Shown here: positions 44,563-56,904 of the stretch, piece by piece | Position numbering within the stretch: position 1 is the first letter of the stretch | How the letters are laid out: every line of letters begins with the position of its first letter | Source: Clytia hemisphaerica | Lineage: Eukaryota > Cnidaria > Hydrozoa > Leptothecata > Clytiidae | Direction of reading: 5' to 3' | DNA: 64,000 nucleotides | Assembly (NCBI GenBank): GCA_902728285.1 | Contig: CACVBU010001025.1 | Location: forward strand, 1 to 64,000 | The notes under the pieces: generated by a model | The model's input: only the letters and a program-made list of their open reading frames with translations | What the model was told of the DNA's origin: nothing | Databases searched by the model: none | Program-made: the position numbers and the translations under genes

Positions 44563-46882
44563 AAAAAAACGACGATTTCCGGCACATTTCCGGTTCTACA
44601 GACCGGAAAAAAATTTTTTTCGGCAAACGGTTTTCGACACCTTTTCGGCAGTACTAATGTGCATCTATGTGCAAAAAATCGCAAAAAACTAATGATATGT
44701 TTCGGGACATTTCCGGTTCTACCGGCCGGAAACAATTTTTTTTCGAAAATCGGGCTCCGTCACATTCGAGGGTTTATAGTAATGCACCTTTGTGCAAAAA
44801 ATCAGAAAAATTGAATGAGCCAATCTCGAGAAAAGTTGGTAACTAACGTACTAACTAACTAACGAACACGGGTTAATTTATAGGACCTCCACCGGGGTAG
44901 GTCCAAAAAACATTTAGAAAGTAAAATTTCATGCTCTTGAAATATTCTTTCATATTCAAGACTTCGTGAGCAAAAAAAACATCCATCTCGTCAAAAAATT
45001 GACCAATTTGGCTAAGAACATTAATTTATGCTTATTAATAGTGATTCATTCTTATGGATAAAGATGCGTTTTTTGAGCTGAAAAATTCTTTTTTTACAAA
45101 AATCTGCTTGAGCCATCTTTTACCTAATTTCATGCAAAAAATCAGAAAAAAACAATGATCCAATATTTCACAAAGTCCAAAAAACTCTTTTTTTAGCCGT
45201 TTTTAGCTGAAATTTACCCCCAAAATTTTTTCTCAAAAATCGAGCTCCGTCACATTCGAGGGTTTATAGTTATGCATCTTTGTGCAAAAAAATCATAGAG
45301 AATAAAACAGCCAATCTCGAGAAAAGCTAATACCTAAGTTATTGATAATGTGCTTATAAAAAATATCGAATTTGGCCAGTTTTTCTATAAAATCACGCCA
45401 AGCAACCAAAATTTTATGTCCAAACACACATATTCTTTAAAAGTAAGCCCTCATGAGCAAAAAAAAACATCTATCTAGTAAAAAAATTGAGTAATTTGAT
45501 TAAGAACATTGATGTATGCTTATTAATAGTGATTCTTATAGATAAACATGCCTTTTTTGAGCCAACAAACTTTTTTTGCAAAAATCTGCTTGAGCCATCT
45601 TTTACCTATGATAGTACCCTACTTTCAAAGTCCGAAAAACCCGTTTTTTAGCCGTTTTTTAGCCCAAAATTTGCTCATAAACATTTTTTTTCGAAATTCA
45701 GGCTCCGTCACATTCGAGGGTTTATAGTTATGCATCTTTGTGCAAAAAATCATAAACAATGAAAAAGCCTATCTCGAAAAAAGCTAATACCTAAGTAATT
45801 GATAATTGTGCTTATAAAGAAATATCGAATTTGGCCTGTTTTTCCATAAAAACACGCCAAGCAAACAAAATTTCCTGTCTAAACACACATATTCTTTAAA
45901 AGTAAGCCCTCATGAGCAAAAAAAAGCATCTATCTCATAAAAAAATTGAGTAATTTGACCAAGAACATTGATGTATGCTTATTAATAGTGATTCTTATAG
46001 ATAAACATGCCTTTTTTGAGCCAACAAACTTTTTTTGCAAAAATCTGCTTAAGCCATCTTTTACCTATGATAGTACCCTACTTTCATACAAAAAATCAGA
46101 AAAAATTAATGATACAATTTTTTACAAAGTCCGAAAAACCCGTTTTTTAGCCGTTTTTTAGCCGTTTTTTAGCCCACATTTGCTCATAAATTTTTTTTTC
46201 GAAATTCGGGCTCCGTCACATTCGAGGGTTTATAGTTATGCATCTTTGTGCAAAAGATCATAAACAATGAAAAAGCCTATCTCGAGAAAAGCTAATACTT
46301 AAGTAACTGATAATGTGCTTATAAAGAAATATCGAATTTGGCCTGTTTTTCCATAAAAACACGCCAAGCAAACAAAATTTCCTGTCTAAACACACATATT
46401 CTTCAAAAGTAAGCCCTCATGAGCAAAAAAAACATCTACCTCATAAAAAAAATTTAGTTATTTGACTAAGAACATTGATGTATGCTTATTAATAGTGATT
46501 CTTATAGATAAACATGCGTTTTTTGAGCCAACAAATTTTTTTTGCGAAAATCTGCTTGAGCCATCTTTTACCTATGATGGAACCCTACTTTCATGCAAAA
46601 AATCAGAAAAAATTAATGATCCAATTTTTCACAAAGTCCAAAATACCCATTTTTTAGCCGTTTTTTGGCCCAAATTTGCCTAAAAATTTTTTTTTTTCGA
46701 AAATCGGGCTCCGTCACATTCGAGGGTTTATAGCTACACATCTTTGTGCAAAAAATCAGAAAAAACTAATGAGCCAATCTCGAGAAAAGTTGGTAACGAA
46801 CGAACAAACGAACGAACAAACGAACGAACGAACGAACGGACGAACAGAGGTTAATTTATAGGACCTCCACCGGGGTAGGTCC
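44563..46882 (-). repeat. Array of GGACCTACC-family units, about 500 bp each
   Basis: The phrase GGCTCCGTCACATTCGAGGG, then TTTATAGT and a GCATCTTTGTGCAAAAAATC block, recurs near 44750, 45245, 45703, 46210 and 46706 (spacing 457-507). Two units end in the terminal hairpin GGACCTCCACCGGGGTAGGT plus CC (44883-44904 and 46861-46882), each preceded by a tetranucleotide run (ACTAAC/ACGAAC; ACGAACAAACGA at 46797-46852) and TTAATTTATA. Inverse orientation to the array at 11723. Confidence 0.8.
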
Positions 46883-49800
46883 AAAAACTTCCATAATTAT
46901 ATTTGACTATCAAAAGTTACAGGCATTCTTGTTTCCACTGCCAATTATATTTGGACAGACTTTAATTTGACCATTTTTTCTCAAATCAAAAGATTTTAGG
47001 CATGAATCATAAAGGATGAAAACTATCCATTTCTTTACTCTTTATCCAAAACTTCCCGAAAATCAATGATTTTCAATGGAATTTACTGAAAGATGACATT
47101 TTAATGTAAATTTTAGTTAATACTTACTGTTTTGAAGCCTGAATAGCGATTTTTACAAGTTTTGGCGTAAGCCCAAAATTAGGCTGTGCTGGAATAAGGG
47201 CCGGCGTAAAAGGGGCCGGCGTAAAAAGGGCCGATAAGGTAATATGATCCCGATTTTGCTAGGGTGGAGGAGGTCAAAAAGGGGGTTTCTAAGTCACTCA
47301 GGCGGAGCGATATGGGTCGGCAGTATTAGATAGGTTTTCAGATTTTCGAAATGAAAAACTCTAAAAAGCGAAAGATTTACTCCCGAAATATTGAGGAGGT
47401 AAAACTACATAGACAAATGTTAATCTAAGTTTTAACTGCAGCGCGCATAAAATTGATAAAGTTGATACAAGACATGGGATCCGAAGGAGACGGTATCACT
47501 AAAAAGAATAAGAATGCCTGTTTTACAATTTTTCATAATTTCTAATTTCTCAGAACTATGTCACTTGACCCACTTGACCTACTTGACCTACCTTAAATAC
47601 GCCTCTGGGTCCAGACAATGGACTTTATAGGATTTAAAGTAGCTTTTTTGGAAGATCTTAGGCTAAGAAATACATTTACAGAAACAACTCTGGACCTACT
47701 TAAGAAAAGGAAGAGTAGGCTTATGAGTTGTGGACACTTTTGGATCTATTTGGAGATTGAAATGTCCAAAGTTAGTTGCGCTTTTTCATAAAAGTAGTGT
47801 TGGAAGCAATCAGTTCATGTTTCAGGATCAAATCATTTAGTTTTGAACCATTTCGGTTCGTTTTTTATTTTAAAAAAAGTTAGCACCCTCATCGCGACAG
47901 AGAAGTCTCTGAGAGTAAAACATATAGATTACATAGACAAAATATAAGAGGTTCTCTTTTACAAATGCTAAACCTCATTGCACCCAACCAACTACATTAC
48001 CCAAGCACATGTATTAGCTAAATAAAGTACAATGTATTTTTTTCATAAATTCAAATCCGAACAAATTTATGCAACGCAAAAGTTGCAGATAAAAATTTAC
48101 TTACCAAATTAATGGATTCGATGTGTTGTAACAATCACTTAATTAAAGTTGTCAGTGAAGATGCTTTTGTACAAAGACAATCACAATCAGCAGAACAAAC
48201 ACTTTTGTAAGATTGGTGAGTTGCAAAGCAGCCATGCTTAAAACTAGAAAATATAAAAAGAAAATGAAAATGTTTGATTTAGTTGTACGGTACTAGTCTT
48301 TACAGACCAAAATGAGCCATTCAATTTTGTGTCCATAAAGGGGGTTGGCAAATATTTCACGGGGGTAAATCGAGCAAAATTTCTCAGGAGGTTAAAAGAG
48401 TGTTTTTTCATTTTTCCAGGGATAGAAAATTTTCCAGGGGGTAAAACACTGAGGGGGTACGCACATTTCCAAGAAATAATATTTTTGACTGGAAAAGGTT
48501 CGTCCACCCCCTAAATATAAATTTAATGAAATGACCCAATACTACAGTTAACACAATCTAAAAGTATTTGACAACAACACACAAAATTATGGATTGAATT
48601 GTGACTCAGTCATGAGGTTTGATCCCCCTCTCCCCATACAGATACAAGAATTTTTGAAAGCCTCTCAGGACCTTGACACTATAAAAACTTCGTTCCAGCA
48701 AAAAATAGTAATTCAAATGTAAATTGCATTGCCGCCCTAAATCTAAAGATATATAATTCGCAAATTTGTGACCCCCCCCCAATTACACTAGACCCCCCAA
48801 AAGGGTAGTTTTTTACCACGTTCTCGTAATTCCGGGGTATTTAGGACATAAAATCCTTCCCAATACTCCAGGGAACTGAGGCTATTTTTAAGGGCATTGA
48901 ATGTTTGAAATCAGGAAGATTCAACAATATAAATACACAGCTTGTGAGGAATTCAAAGATATTATCAAATGGATTGCACAACCAGTAAAACACGACTTAC
49001 ATTCTCTATTTTCCAGCATTTGATATGGCTTTATCGTGATTGTTGTTGTGTATGATCAAGTTAAATATTGCATGAAGAAAGTATCCATCAATTATCCAAA
49101 CTTGTTGACATGTTATCTGGAACGACACAGTAAGTGATGATTACAATAATTACATTTAATGTTTGCCCAGATCCTTTTCAAAAAAAGTGAAAAATTTCTT
49201 AAAAATTAAGTTTCTTTATTCATCTTTAAGGAACTAAGGAATAAACTACTACTCCGGTTATTAATCTTCCAAAAATTTTCCGAACCCCCCTTTTTATTAG
49301 AGAAGGGGGATAAGGGTGTCAGGGAATCTCCCCGGTGAATTCCCATCCAGAAAATTCCTCCCTGGGGAATTCCCAGCCATATATTTTTAATTCAAAATTT
49401 GCTTGGACGCCCATTGTATTTTGTTCATTAAATCTCATTTACTGATAGGGGCCACCATGGTGAATCAAGATGGAGAGGTTTTTAAAAGTCAGGCTCACAA
49501 TACCCTACTTTCCCATAGCATAGTAGTGGCAAGACTAACTTTCTATTTCCTAAGATATATACCCTGAGTTGCCTGGTTTATCAAAAAATGTGTTCGTCTA
49601 GAGTTTTCTTTGAGTTGATCTTTGACAAGTCTGAATCTGAAGTATAGGACCATACATACAGTTGATATGTAGAAGTATTAAAACGAAATAATGCGTATCG
49701 CAAAATATATCATTCTAGAGGCAGAGAATGTTATTCCAGAGCAGTAATGAATGATGTAATGTAAACTAGGCTTGTAGAAAGTAACGAAATCTGGACGGAA

Positions 49801-50067
49801 TGTATGTAAGTTAGTTAGTACTCTACTTACAAAATTTGTTTGTTCAAACCTCCAGATAGCGCAGGCCTGAAATCAAGTGTGATCCATCAGCATCCAGGAC
49901 AATGCAAGTTACAACACCTACAGGTTTAATAAAGTTTCACAAATAATTAAGAATTTAGCGTTATTATTTTCTGACAGACACCCTGAAGCTCTAATGGGAT
50001 GGGTGAAAACAAATTGTTTGATGAAAAAGCTACCTCGATTTCGTGAGGACGCTTCGCTATAAATGAC
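46883..50067. other. No gene; scattered short repeats
   Basis: Contains AATAAGGGCCGGCGTAAAAG repeated at 47193-47233 (shared with 10379-10454), a short CTACTTGACC tandem near 47560, and a C-run near 48770. Coding frames are short and unconvincing. Confidence 0.4.
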
Positions 50068-50100
50068 TTAAGGGCTCTGACCATAGTGAATTTCTCATAA

Positions 50101-50415
50101 TTGTCATGTATAAAATGTGTTTTTCTGACTGATGTTATCAACAAAACTATGGTATTTTATACATTTTCTGTTAGGCCAACTATTCTTGAATCTGAAAATT
50201 CAAAAATTGAATTGAAAAAATTTGATGTAGAACAAAATGAAGACATTTGCGAAGACAACTATTTTAACTTTGAGGACCTTAGTTTCGGCGAAGAAAAAAC
50301 ATTTTGTAAAAATTTTGCACCAGATGGTGTATCTTTAACCAAACTAACAATAGATTTTCGGAAAATTTTTGTAAAAGCTTCTTTGTCTCAAAACCTTGAA
50401 AATAGTGGTTTTTGA
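50101..50415 (+). other. Possible small frame at the element's left end
   Basis: The frame has 104 codons and includes FNFEDLSFGEEKTFCKNF. The corresponding DNA is present in the copy at 15 kb, but there the frame has stops, so the shared similarity is better explained as element DNA than as a conserved protein. Confidence 0.25.
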
Positions 50416-50726
50416 CCAATTTTTCATCCCAATTTTTCGTACAAAAACAGTCATAACTTTTGATAAATCAATTTAGAAAATTTTTCCGAAAATATTTAGA
50501 TAGTTCAATCTTTTGCAGACAATTAAAAAAAAAAAATTAAACAAACGCATTAATTACCCATTAAAACTTCGGACTTTTTGTAAAAAATAGGATAATGTAA
50601 CATTTAATCCTATGACTGATTACAGCAAAGTACAAAAGTCCCGAGCTCGCAGGGACGATTAATCATTAATTGTCCGCTCTTGTAATCGGCCCGCATTTTA
50701 TTTTTATCAAAATGTAGACAGTGCCT

Positions 50727-50750
50727 AAAAGATTCGAATTCGAATCTTTT
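50727..50750. promoter_or_regulatory. 24-bp perfect palindrome upstream of the recombinase frame
   Basis: AAAAGATTCGAA is immediately followed by its exact inverse. It lies 79 bases before the ATG at 50830 and a related TTTCGAATG follows at about 50756. It could be a binding site for the recombinase or another dimeric protein. Function is inferred only from symmetry and position. Confidence 0.5.
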
Positions 50751-50829
50751 CAGAATTTCGAATGTTTTTTGTTCCATCGAAAAAATTTTTTTTTGTTGTG
50801 ACTACCAAACCAAACAAAATCAAAATAAA

Positions 50830-52422
50830 ATGGCGAAGGGCAGATTCAAACTGTTGAGTGAAGAAGAGCTGCAGAAATTGATTTATAAATCTGAGAGCAA
50901 GAACACAAGACGATCGACATCGACTTGGTCAAATGCTTATCAATCATGGGCCAACAAAGAAAGAAACAAGAAATCAGACCTTGAAAATTATACTGCAAAC
51001 GAACTGGACGATGTTCTGCCTCAATTTTACGCTGAACTGACGAATAAGGATGGTAAAGAATATGAACCTGACAGCCTTCGTGTCATGCAGGCCAGCCTTA
51101 TATGGATATTTGAAAGATAAGAACTAGTATCCAAAATCAATTATTACTGATATTGAGTTCACTAAATGTAACAAGATTCTCGAAGGAAAAGCAAGAACAC
51201 TCAGAAAAAATGGACTAGGTCGAAGACCAAACGCAAGCCGTGCTTTAACTAACAAAGAATTCACATTTTAGGTATTGTCATTTTGCATCAGTGTGCAAAG
51301 TTTCATAAAAAAATATAAAGTACAGCTCGAAGATTAAAGAAATACTGTCTTTCCGGTGAAAATAGGTTGTTCCGGCTATTTTTAAATAGTTCCGGCTTCA
51401 AAAATCAATTTTATTGAAAATTGAAACATGCTTGATGGTGGACATTGCTATTAATAATGTTTTTGAATGAAAAAACAACCAATTATAAGGAAAAAGTCCA
51501 ATGAAAATCCAGAAAAACGGCAATTTCCGGCATATTTCCGGCCAGAAAAAAATTTTCTCAAAAATTTGAATCGGCCATCTTTTGGGTATTGTTAATACGT
51601 TAATATCTTTGAGCAAAAAATCAGAAAAACTAATGATAAAATCTCGAGAAATTGCCAAAAAACCAGCATATCGAAAATCGGGCTGCGTCACATTTTGGGC
51701 ATGGCCATTTTGCATCTTTGTGCCAAAAATCAGAAAAAGCTAATGAGCCAATCCTGAGAAAAGCTGGTAACAGACGGACGGACGGACGGACGGACACCAG
51801 TTAATTTATAGGACCTCCGAGGTAGGTCCAAAAATACAAAAATGTTCTCGATTGATGGAGACCGTTGTCCAGTGAAATTACTCGAATATTACATTTCGAA
51901 ACGTCCTGATTCTTTGAGAAAAACAGGAAGATTCTATTTGATACCAAAGGCTAACTTTACTAACTCCAGTGTATGGTACACTATACATCTCCTGTTGGGA
52001 AAAATACAATTTCCTCCTTTATGAAAGCACTGATTTCTGTCACTAAAATTTCTTTAGATGAAAATCTAACTAATCACAGTCTCCGTAAGAACACTGTTAA
52101 AAAGTTGAAAGAAGCAGAAATCCCTGAGACTGCAATCATCAAAGTTACTGGTCACACTTCTACCAAAGAATTATTGAACAACGACCCTGGAGATCAACAG
52201 GAGTTCAAAAGAATAATGTCGAATGCAATTTCAGGAAAACGTCCTATCAGTGCAGTGCTATCTCAATCATTTATGCAGTCAGTGCAACCTCAAAGTTCAT
52301 CGAACGCGAATGTATTCAATAATTGTACGTTTAACATAAACCAAAGTGCTTCTTCAAAGCCCAAAAAGAAAAGAAGAAGTGTTATATACAGTGATAATGT
52401 TGAAAGTTCCCAGTCGCAATAA
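50830..52422 (+). pseudogene. Crypton-type tyrosine recombinase, disrupted
   Basis: The N-terminal part (50830-51117, RFKLLSEEELQKLIYKSESK, then ANELDDVLPQFYAEL and KDGKEYEPDSLRVMQAS) matches the N-terminal domain of the Crypton/DUF3504-like recombinase family as I know it. A frame change at about 51118 leads to ILEGKARTLRKNGLGRRP, then a stop. The central core with the first catalytic Arg (GRQE-type block) is absent; in its place lies the repeat at 51400-51829. The C-terminal domain resumes at 51842 (GDRCPVKLLEYYISKRP), changes frame near 51975, and continues to 52422 with TNHSLRKNTVKKL (second Arg) and KVTGHTS (His). The position where the family usually has the nucleophilic Tyr reads LLNNDPGD, apparently Asn. 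Non-functional by at least four criteria. Confidence 0.75.
51400..51829 (-). repeat. GGACCTACC-family copy inserted in the recombinase gene
   Basis: It ends in the hairpin GGACCTCCGAGGTAGGTCC (51811-51829) preceded by TTAATTTATA and a GGAC tetranucleotide run (51775-51795). It includes CCAATCCTGAGAAAAGCTGG and GGGCTGCGTCACATT. Recombinase coding similarity resumes right after it. The left boundary is uncertain. Confidence 0.7.
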
Positions 52423-52790
52423 ACTTTCTATGACTGTGGATTGGTAGTTGTTATTACATGAATGAAGTGTTGTTGTTATGATTACGTTTATTGAAAACTT
52501 TTTGAGTGAACTGTAAAATTTTAAAAAATATCTTGCTTTTAAGAGATGTTTCATTGAGTTAAGAGGCCGAGGCATTTATAAAGCTTTAAGAAAAGTTAAT
52601 GTTGATATTGTTGATTGGTATGATATGGCACTGGATAGAATTGTCTGGAATGGTGTGCTAAATGGTGTAATTGGTGTATGATATGTTTAATATTTGAAAT
52701 TGAAATTTTTTAGCTACTATTTTATTTTACCAACATTTCTAACGTAGTGATTTCCTAGAATATTCTAATTATTTTTAGTTTATTTTCTAG

Positions 52791-53527
52791 CTCGGGTGAA
52801 ACAAGGCATGTCCCAAATATATTTGGCGTGACGCATACCGCTTCCCATTATTCATTAACTTTTATATATAGCCCAAAAGGATTGTATCAACGAGAGGATT
52901 TCGAAAAGTGCTGGGTCAAAAATTTACATCAAGCCAATCTCAAGATATCGGCCAAAAACTGATTTTGTCGTTATAAAATACATCGAAAAAACACGTCAAA
53001 AAGACAATTTAAATGACATCATTATTGAAAAATGGCTATAATTCCGATTAACTTACTACAATCAAAGCAAAATTTTGACTGGAGATGAAAATTAACGATT
53101 CTAAAATATTTCATGAAAAAAAATTTGATGATGTTAGCATTTTTGGACGTATTTTAAATTTTCCCGACAACAAATGACGTCATTCAAATTTTCTGAAAAT
53201 TTTTGAACAAATATCTCAGAATCATTAATTTACAACTCCAGTCAAAATTTGGTGTTGATTGCATTAATAAAATTGAAGTTATCGCTGTTTTTCATTAATG
53301 ACGTCATTTGAATCTTACTTATGACGTGTTTTTTCAATGTATTTTATAACGTCAAAATCAATTTTTGACCGATATCTTGAGATTGGCTTAATGCAAATTT
53401 TTGACCCAGCTCTTTTCGAAATTCGCTCGTTGATGATTCTTTTGAGCTATATATGAACGTTAAGGTATAATTGGAAGCGGTGCGCGTCACGCGAAATATA
53501 TTTGGGACATGCCTGGTTTCACCCGAG
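52791..53527. repeat. 737-bp hairpin element (MITE-like), nested
   Basis: CTCGGGTGAAAC at 52791 is inverted as GTTTCACCCGAG at 53527. The two halves mirror each other along almost their whole length: GGCATGTCCCAAATATATTT, AGCCAATCTCAAGATATCGG, CATCGAAAAAACACGTCA and CAAAATTTTGACTGGAG all have inverse partners. Divergence between arms is roughly one difference in ten or more bases, so it is older than the 515-bp palindrome. Dinucleotide AG flanks both sides, which is too short to call a duplication. Confidence 0.7.
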
Positions 53528-53794
53528 AGGCCAGTTCCCCTGATGGGATGGTTTATCTCTCTCTCTTCATTGAGTTAAAAATAATACTGTTTTAAAAATG
53601 ATTACAAATGGCATAATCGTGTCTCTATATTTTTCACTGTTTTCTGGAAATATTTTTCGGTTAAAGATTTCAATAATAAAAAAAACATTTTGAGTTATTA
53701 AAACTATTTTCGATTTATTTGTTTTTTTTCAAAAATTTATTTCATGTCAGTATTTCATACGATTAATCTGGAATAGTACGCCTTCTCTAGCAAT

Positions 53795-53902
53795 TTTGGG
53801 AAAATAGACCCTTGGTTCATTTTGACGTTTTTTGAAATCTCCCTCAATTTGTTAGGGCAATTTCAAAAAACGTCTAAATGAACCTCGGGCAATTTTCCCA
53901 AA
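53795..53902. repeat. 108-bp hairpin
   Basis: TTTGGGAAAATAGACCCTTG pairs with the inverse at the right end (TTTGGGAAAATTGCCCGAGG when reverse-complemented), continuing through GTTCATTTTGACGTTTTTTG. A short loop lies in the middle. Confidence 0.6.
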
Positions 53903-54117
53903 TCACCCTCAAAGTCATACGATTACTAACACTAATTAACATCTTTTTAAGGTTCATAACGTCATTTTTGTAATTAAAGTGCTAATTACTCTTGATAGAA
54001 TAAATTCACAAACAACTTATAAAGACACTTTTTTGTTAAAAGTGTAAATGAACTCAAAACACAAGTTTTATCTTCAAATCTCATAACCAATCTTTTGACT
54101 ATGGTCAGAGCCCTTAA

Positions 54118-56395
54118 AAATGGTCTATAAACAAGGCAACAGGACGCCGTATCAGAAAATTCAAATTCAAATTGATATACTGGCACGAAACAAAATTATT
54201 ATTATAGAATTGATTATTTTCCTCAGATAGCAGATGGTTAAAATCCAAGCACCTTCAGAGGTTTACCATGCGTGATAGAAAATTATGACCATGTGTTTTC
54301 ACGTGACAATTAAGCTAATGTGACAAAAGTGATGACACCAATGGAATGAGGAAACGGACATTATCTAGCATTGAACAGAGAGATTTTTACCCAACCAAAA
54401 AGTATTTCGCTCAACAACATACCTTTTTAGAGGTCACAAGTTTAACACGCATTGGAATCCAGAAGTTTCAGTCAAACTTCAACTATTTGCAGGTCAAACG
54501 AAATATGTTCGATCATCAATGACATTATCATAGTATTTACTTACCATTATGGAAACTGGTGCAAGCTTCAAGTTCAAGACAAATCTTTTTTTCCAAGGTC
54601 AATATTGACTAACCAAATACTGTTGTCTCAATAAGCAAACGATAACATGTGACGACAGTCGGACGTGAATTTAAAGAGCTATGAAGAAAATTTGTGTAAA
54701 GGTGAGCGGATGTAAGAATCGTTGATTGTTACTAATGTCCGAATGTCTTTTTTTTCGTTGCGTGAATACGTGAAAATCGTAAGTTTTCCCAAAAATGTTC
54801 CAGATTTTCTAAAAAAATTCGAAAGTGAACTTGGAAAACAAGATATTGTTTGTGCAATGATTAGAAAATTTCCAAGGCCCATTCAGTATCCAAAGAAAAA
54901 AAATAGTTACCTGGAAAGGGAAGCTAACAGAACACCAATTGTAGAGAAAAGTTATCAGATTTGGTGTCTGTGTAAGGTAACCACTGGTAAATACCCAATA
55001 GTTCGTTAGAGTTGATGCAAAATGGACTTGGGACAAGGTTTACAGACGGCGAGGAAAACTACTGATGACATCATTTAAAGAACCTGAAATAAAGATCCAA
55101 ATATGTAAAATTGTATCTGTAATTACGTACTTATGTAAAGCTTCGAGCATCTATCTATGGTGAGTTTCTTTCTGATCAACACTCATTTATATTGGAGGCT
55201 TGAATGATTACACGAGGTAGTCCATCGCACATTTTGTAAGAGCATTCAAAATTTTTGAGGTCTTTGAATGGTCTTTTGGAGTTTTAAGCCTAGAAATGTT
55301 CATAACACCAAGCTTTCAGTATTTTTGTCCATTTTCCTTTCGATATATACCAAAACCTCACAAATTTGATGAAAATTTAGAAAAACATTGGTATCATACA
55401 TCAAAATTAACTGAATCACAGTTCAGCATCTGGATTTCAATTTCAATGAATAAGATATCTCATTTTCTTGAGGTCTGTTCACACAGATGTCATTGTTAAT
55501 GGTAAATTTCTTCTTTTCAAAATGCTGCATCAGTCGATTGTCAGTTTATGTTTGTTTTCACCCATCCCTTTAACCAGACGATGTCAATTGAACAAGTTCC
55601 AGCGTAAATCGCTATCATACCAATAGATACAATTTTGCCTTTCCATCCGCCATATTGAATTGAATGCAAAAGTTATGGTGGCCGAATTGCCGTGGTGAGA
55701 TTGCCTTAGAAAGTATGCAAAATATATGCAAAAAAAAGTATCAATATAAAACTTACATGCATAATTGGCATTATATTGAAGAAAGATTGAATTTGCTTCT
55801 CTTGAAAACTAAAAATAATTATATTCGCTCATCTCTTAGAAAAAGCACTTCAAAAAACCATAACATTAAACATAAACTCAAGCTGAAAAATCACCAGCGA
55901 AGGTACAAAAATAATCCTTATTCGGCTGGCTGTAGATTATTCTCCTGGGAATAGAACCGCCAAATGATCAAACCAAAACATTGATTTGAACCCCTGATTT
56001 ACAGCGGCTTTTACTAACCTGTTGCCCTTGACCTTGTATATCAAAACGGGGGTTTTAATAGTTTCTTGCACAGGAAATAATGTGTGACGTCATGATTACT
56101 GATTTCAGTTTGCATGTTTTGAAAGTTTGATGTGTGTACTCTGTCTTCGTGGAATTTTTTAATGGCTTGAAAACAGAGTATGCTATGTCCTTAAGAACAA
56201 ATTTCTAAAAGGCTTTAGTGTATTTCTTTTTGGATTAAGAAATTCCATCTTTTATTGTTCTAATGATTATGATATTTCTTTATAAGATACTTTGTTGTCT
56301 TTTTAATGTCTGTGTGAATTTGCATGTTTTGCATATTTTTCAGCTAAATTCAACCACAGCTTGTTCGTTCTTGTATTTTTGCATACAATTCAAGA
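54118..56395. other. No gene seen
   Basis: Several frames of 60-95 codons exist (for example 54722-55009) but none has a motif or codon pattern that persuades me. No strong repeat. Confidence 0.35.
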
Positions 56396-56399
56396 TGGC

Positions 56400-56590
56400 G
56401 GATGGAAAGGTGAAAAGGTCTATCGACTGTATAATCGAATGCAAACGAATAATTATCACTTGGCTGTCGAACACAATTGAATTTCAATTGAACGCCTGGT
56501 TCCTGGATAATATTCGATTGTGTTTGATTGGTATTACGTTGGATTGACATTCGATTATGTTTGATTAGTTTGATTACGATAATGATTGCA
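56400..56590. repeat. AATCGAA/TTCGATT-rich island
   Basis: Words ATAATCGAATGC, ATTCGATTGTG and TTGATTGG recur in both orientations. The layout is similar to 57480-57570, 58610-59120 and 14281-14440. Confidence 0.4.
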
Positions 56591-56634
56591 ATTAAGTCTA
56601 CCCCCTCAGAGCTTAGCGTGGGCGGCCGCCACTC

Positions 56635-56882
56635 AGGTAAGTTATGACATGTCTCAAAAACTGAAAATTACCTTAATTTTTTTAGATCGCATTAGTGGAC
56701 GGAAAATGACCAATGACTGAACATGAAGGGTACTATGATGAAGTTTCTAACGTGATATGTAACCTAATTAGAAACTACATCATAGTACCCTTCATGTTCA
56801 GTCATTTGTTTGGTCGTTTTCTGTCGGATAATGCAGTCTAAAAATTATGGTCATTTTAAGTATGCTATAACTTACTCAGGCA
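56635..56882. repeat. Inverted-repeat element, about 250 bp
   Basis: CTCAGGTAAGTTATGACA at the left pairs imperfectly with the right end (reverse complement CTGAGTAAGTTATAGCATAC). The centre has a strong stem: AACATGAAGGGTACTATGAT with its inverse ATCATAGTACCCTTCATGTT. Confidence 0.6.
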
Positions 56883-56904
56883 ATACGCCATTGGAAAGTC
56901 AGAT

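Larger units (their letters stand above)
50072..54113 (+). mobile_element. TTAA-flanked element with 15-bp inverted termini
   Basis: GGGCTCTGACCATAG at 50072 is matched by its exact inverse CTATGGTCAGAGCCC ending at 54113. TTAA lies directly outside both (50068-50071 and 54114-54117), the target duplication of piggyBac- and Kolobok-like cut-and-paste elements. A diverged partial copy of the left end is at 15020-15287. The interior holds a broken Crypton-type tyrosine recombinase, a GGACCTACC-family insertion (51400-51829), a 737-bp hairpin element (52791-53527) and a 108-bp hairpin. No DDE transposase frame is visible. Confidence 0.7.

Noticed and set aside
54722-55009. 95-codon frame
   Set aside because: No motif, and opposite-strand frames of equal length overlap it.
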